The position numbers were made by a program, and so were the translations under genes. From contig NZ_BQUV01000006.1 in NCBI RefSeq assembly GCF_022835695.1, positions 124,001 to 188,000 on the forward strand: DNA of 64,000 nucleotides, in the 5' to 3' direction. Of the stretch, positions 63,755-64,000 are shown piece by piece (positions within the stretch are counted from its first letter, which is position 1; each line of letters starts with the position of its first letter). The notes under the pieces were generated by a model. That model had not been told where the DNA came from and did not search any database. It was given only the letters and a program-made list of their open reading frames with translations. This stretch comes from Bradyrhizobium sp. Ce-3 (GTDB lineage Bacteria; Pseudomonadota; Alphaproteobacteria; Rhizobiales; Xanthobacteraceae).

Positions 63755-64000
63755 ATGCCTGAGGCATACATCTACGATCACGTTCGTACCCCGCGCGGCC
63801 GCGGCAAGGCCGACGGCGCGCTGCACGAGGTCACCGCGCTGGCGCTCGCCACGGTGCCGCTGAAGTCGCTGAAGGAGCGCAACAATCTGCCCGAGGATTC
63901 CGTCGACGACGTCGTGCTCGGCGTGGTCGATCCGGTCGGCGAGGCCGGAAGCGACATCGCCCGCTTCGCCGCGCTGAACGCCGGTCTCGGCGAGAAGGTG
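63755..64000 (+). CDS. Acetyl-CoA acetyltransferase (thiolase), partial
   Basis: The first 82 residues only; the gene runs off the window. MPEAYIYDHVRTPRGRGKADGALHEVTALAL and VVDPVGEAGSDIARFAALNAGLGEKV match the N-terminus of thiolases of the FadA/FadI type. The catalytic cysteine would lie just past the edge. Strong AAGGAGGG site upstream and a TATATTAT box at about 63722, so it may also have its own promoter. Confidence 0.9.
   Translation, partial: MPEAYIYDHVRTPRGRGKADGALHEVTALALATVPLKSLKERNNLPEDSVDDVVLGVVDPVGEAGSDIARFAALNAGLGEKV

Overview
The window is GC-rich, tightly packed alphaproteobacterial chromosome. The gene content points to Bradyrhizobium or a close relative (Nitrobacteraceae): a SAM-II riboswitch before metZ, the long-form dCTP deaminase, class I lysyl-tRNA synthetase, DUF3551 and Alph_Pro_TM proteins, the ligase-associated DNA repair set, a PodJ-like polarity protein and many palindromic intergenic repeats. 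The genus is inferred from protein character and gene order, not from a database search. There is no prophage, insertion sequence, CRISPR array or rRNA. One tRNA gene (Gly, anticodon CCC) is present.

Layout. 0-10 kb: metZ (minus) behind a SAM-II riboswitch with an apparent terminator/antiterminator; dcd; an unknown 349-residue protein; a MATE pump; an SRPBCC protein; an ogt-AraC-VOC run; an Alg9-like glycosyltransferase; tRNA-Gly. 10-23 kb is metabolic and regulatory: a luciferase-like monooxygenase, an OYE/DapA-like pair, a P450 with a LuxR regulator, an ECF sigma/DUF4142/cupredoxin operon, a LysR/Rieske oxygenase pair, RidA, and a CDGSH-ferredoxin-CDGSH-truncated globin fusion facing an HxlR regulator. 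23-26.4 kb is looser, with orphan proteins and long non-coding stretches. 26-36 kb holds a KsdD-like flavoprotein, a SCO copper chaperone, an amino-acid binding protein, lysyl-tRNA synthetase, a class II aldolase, a LexA-like S24 repressor and DUF952-pyrD.

36-49 kb contains the most interesting block: all four parts of the ligase-associated DNA repair set. Exonuclease and ATP-dependent ligase overlap by four bases on the minus strand. The Lhr-like helicase and the PdeM phosphoesterase follow on the plus strand, about 2.7 kb away. Both the ligase and the helicase reading frames carry an in-frame palindromic repeat of the same broad family as the intergenic elements at about 31.0 and 43.1 kb.

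49-64 kb: an EamA exporter with its LysR, an Nramp-like transporter, dialkylglycine decarboxylase with a divergent Lrp regulator and a perfect inverted repeat between them, TSUP/Alph_Pro_TM, a ClpP-like membrane protein, the PodJ-like protein, and a PadR-controlled fatty-acid region (NTF2-like protein, acyl-CoA dehydrogenase, thiolase) that runs off the end.

Protein starts were chosen from ribosome-binding sites and family-like N-termini, and several differ from the longest open frame. Families are recognised by eye from motifs; no alignment was run.
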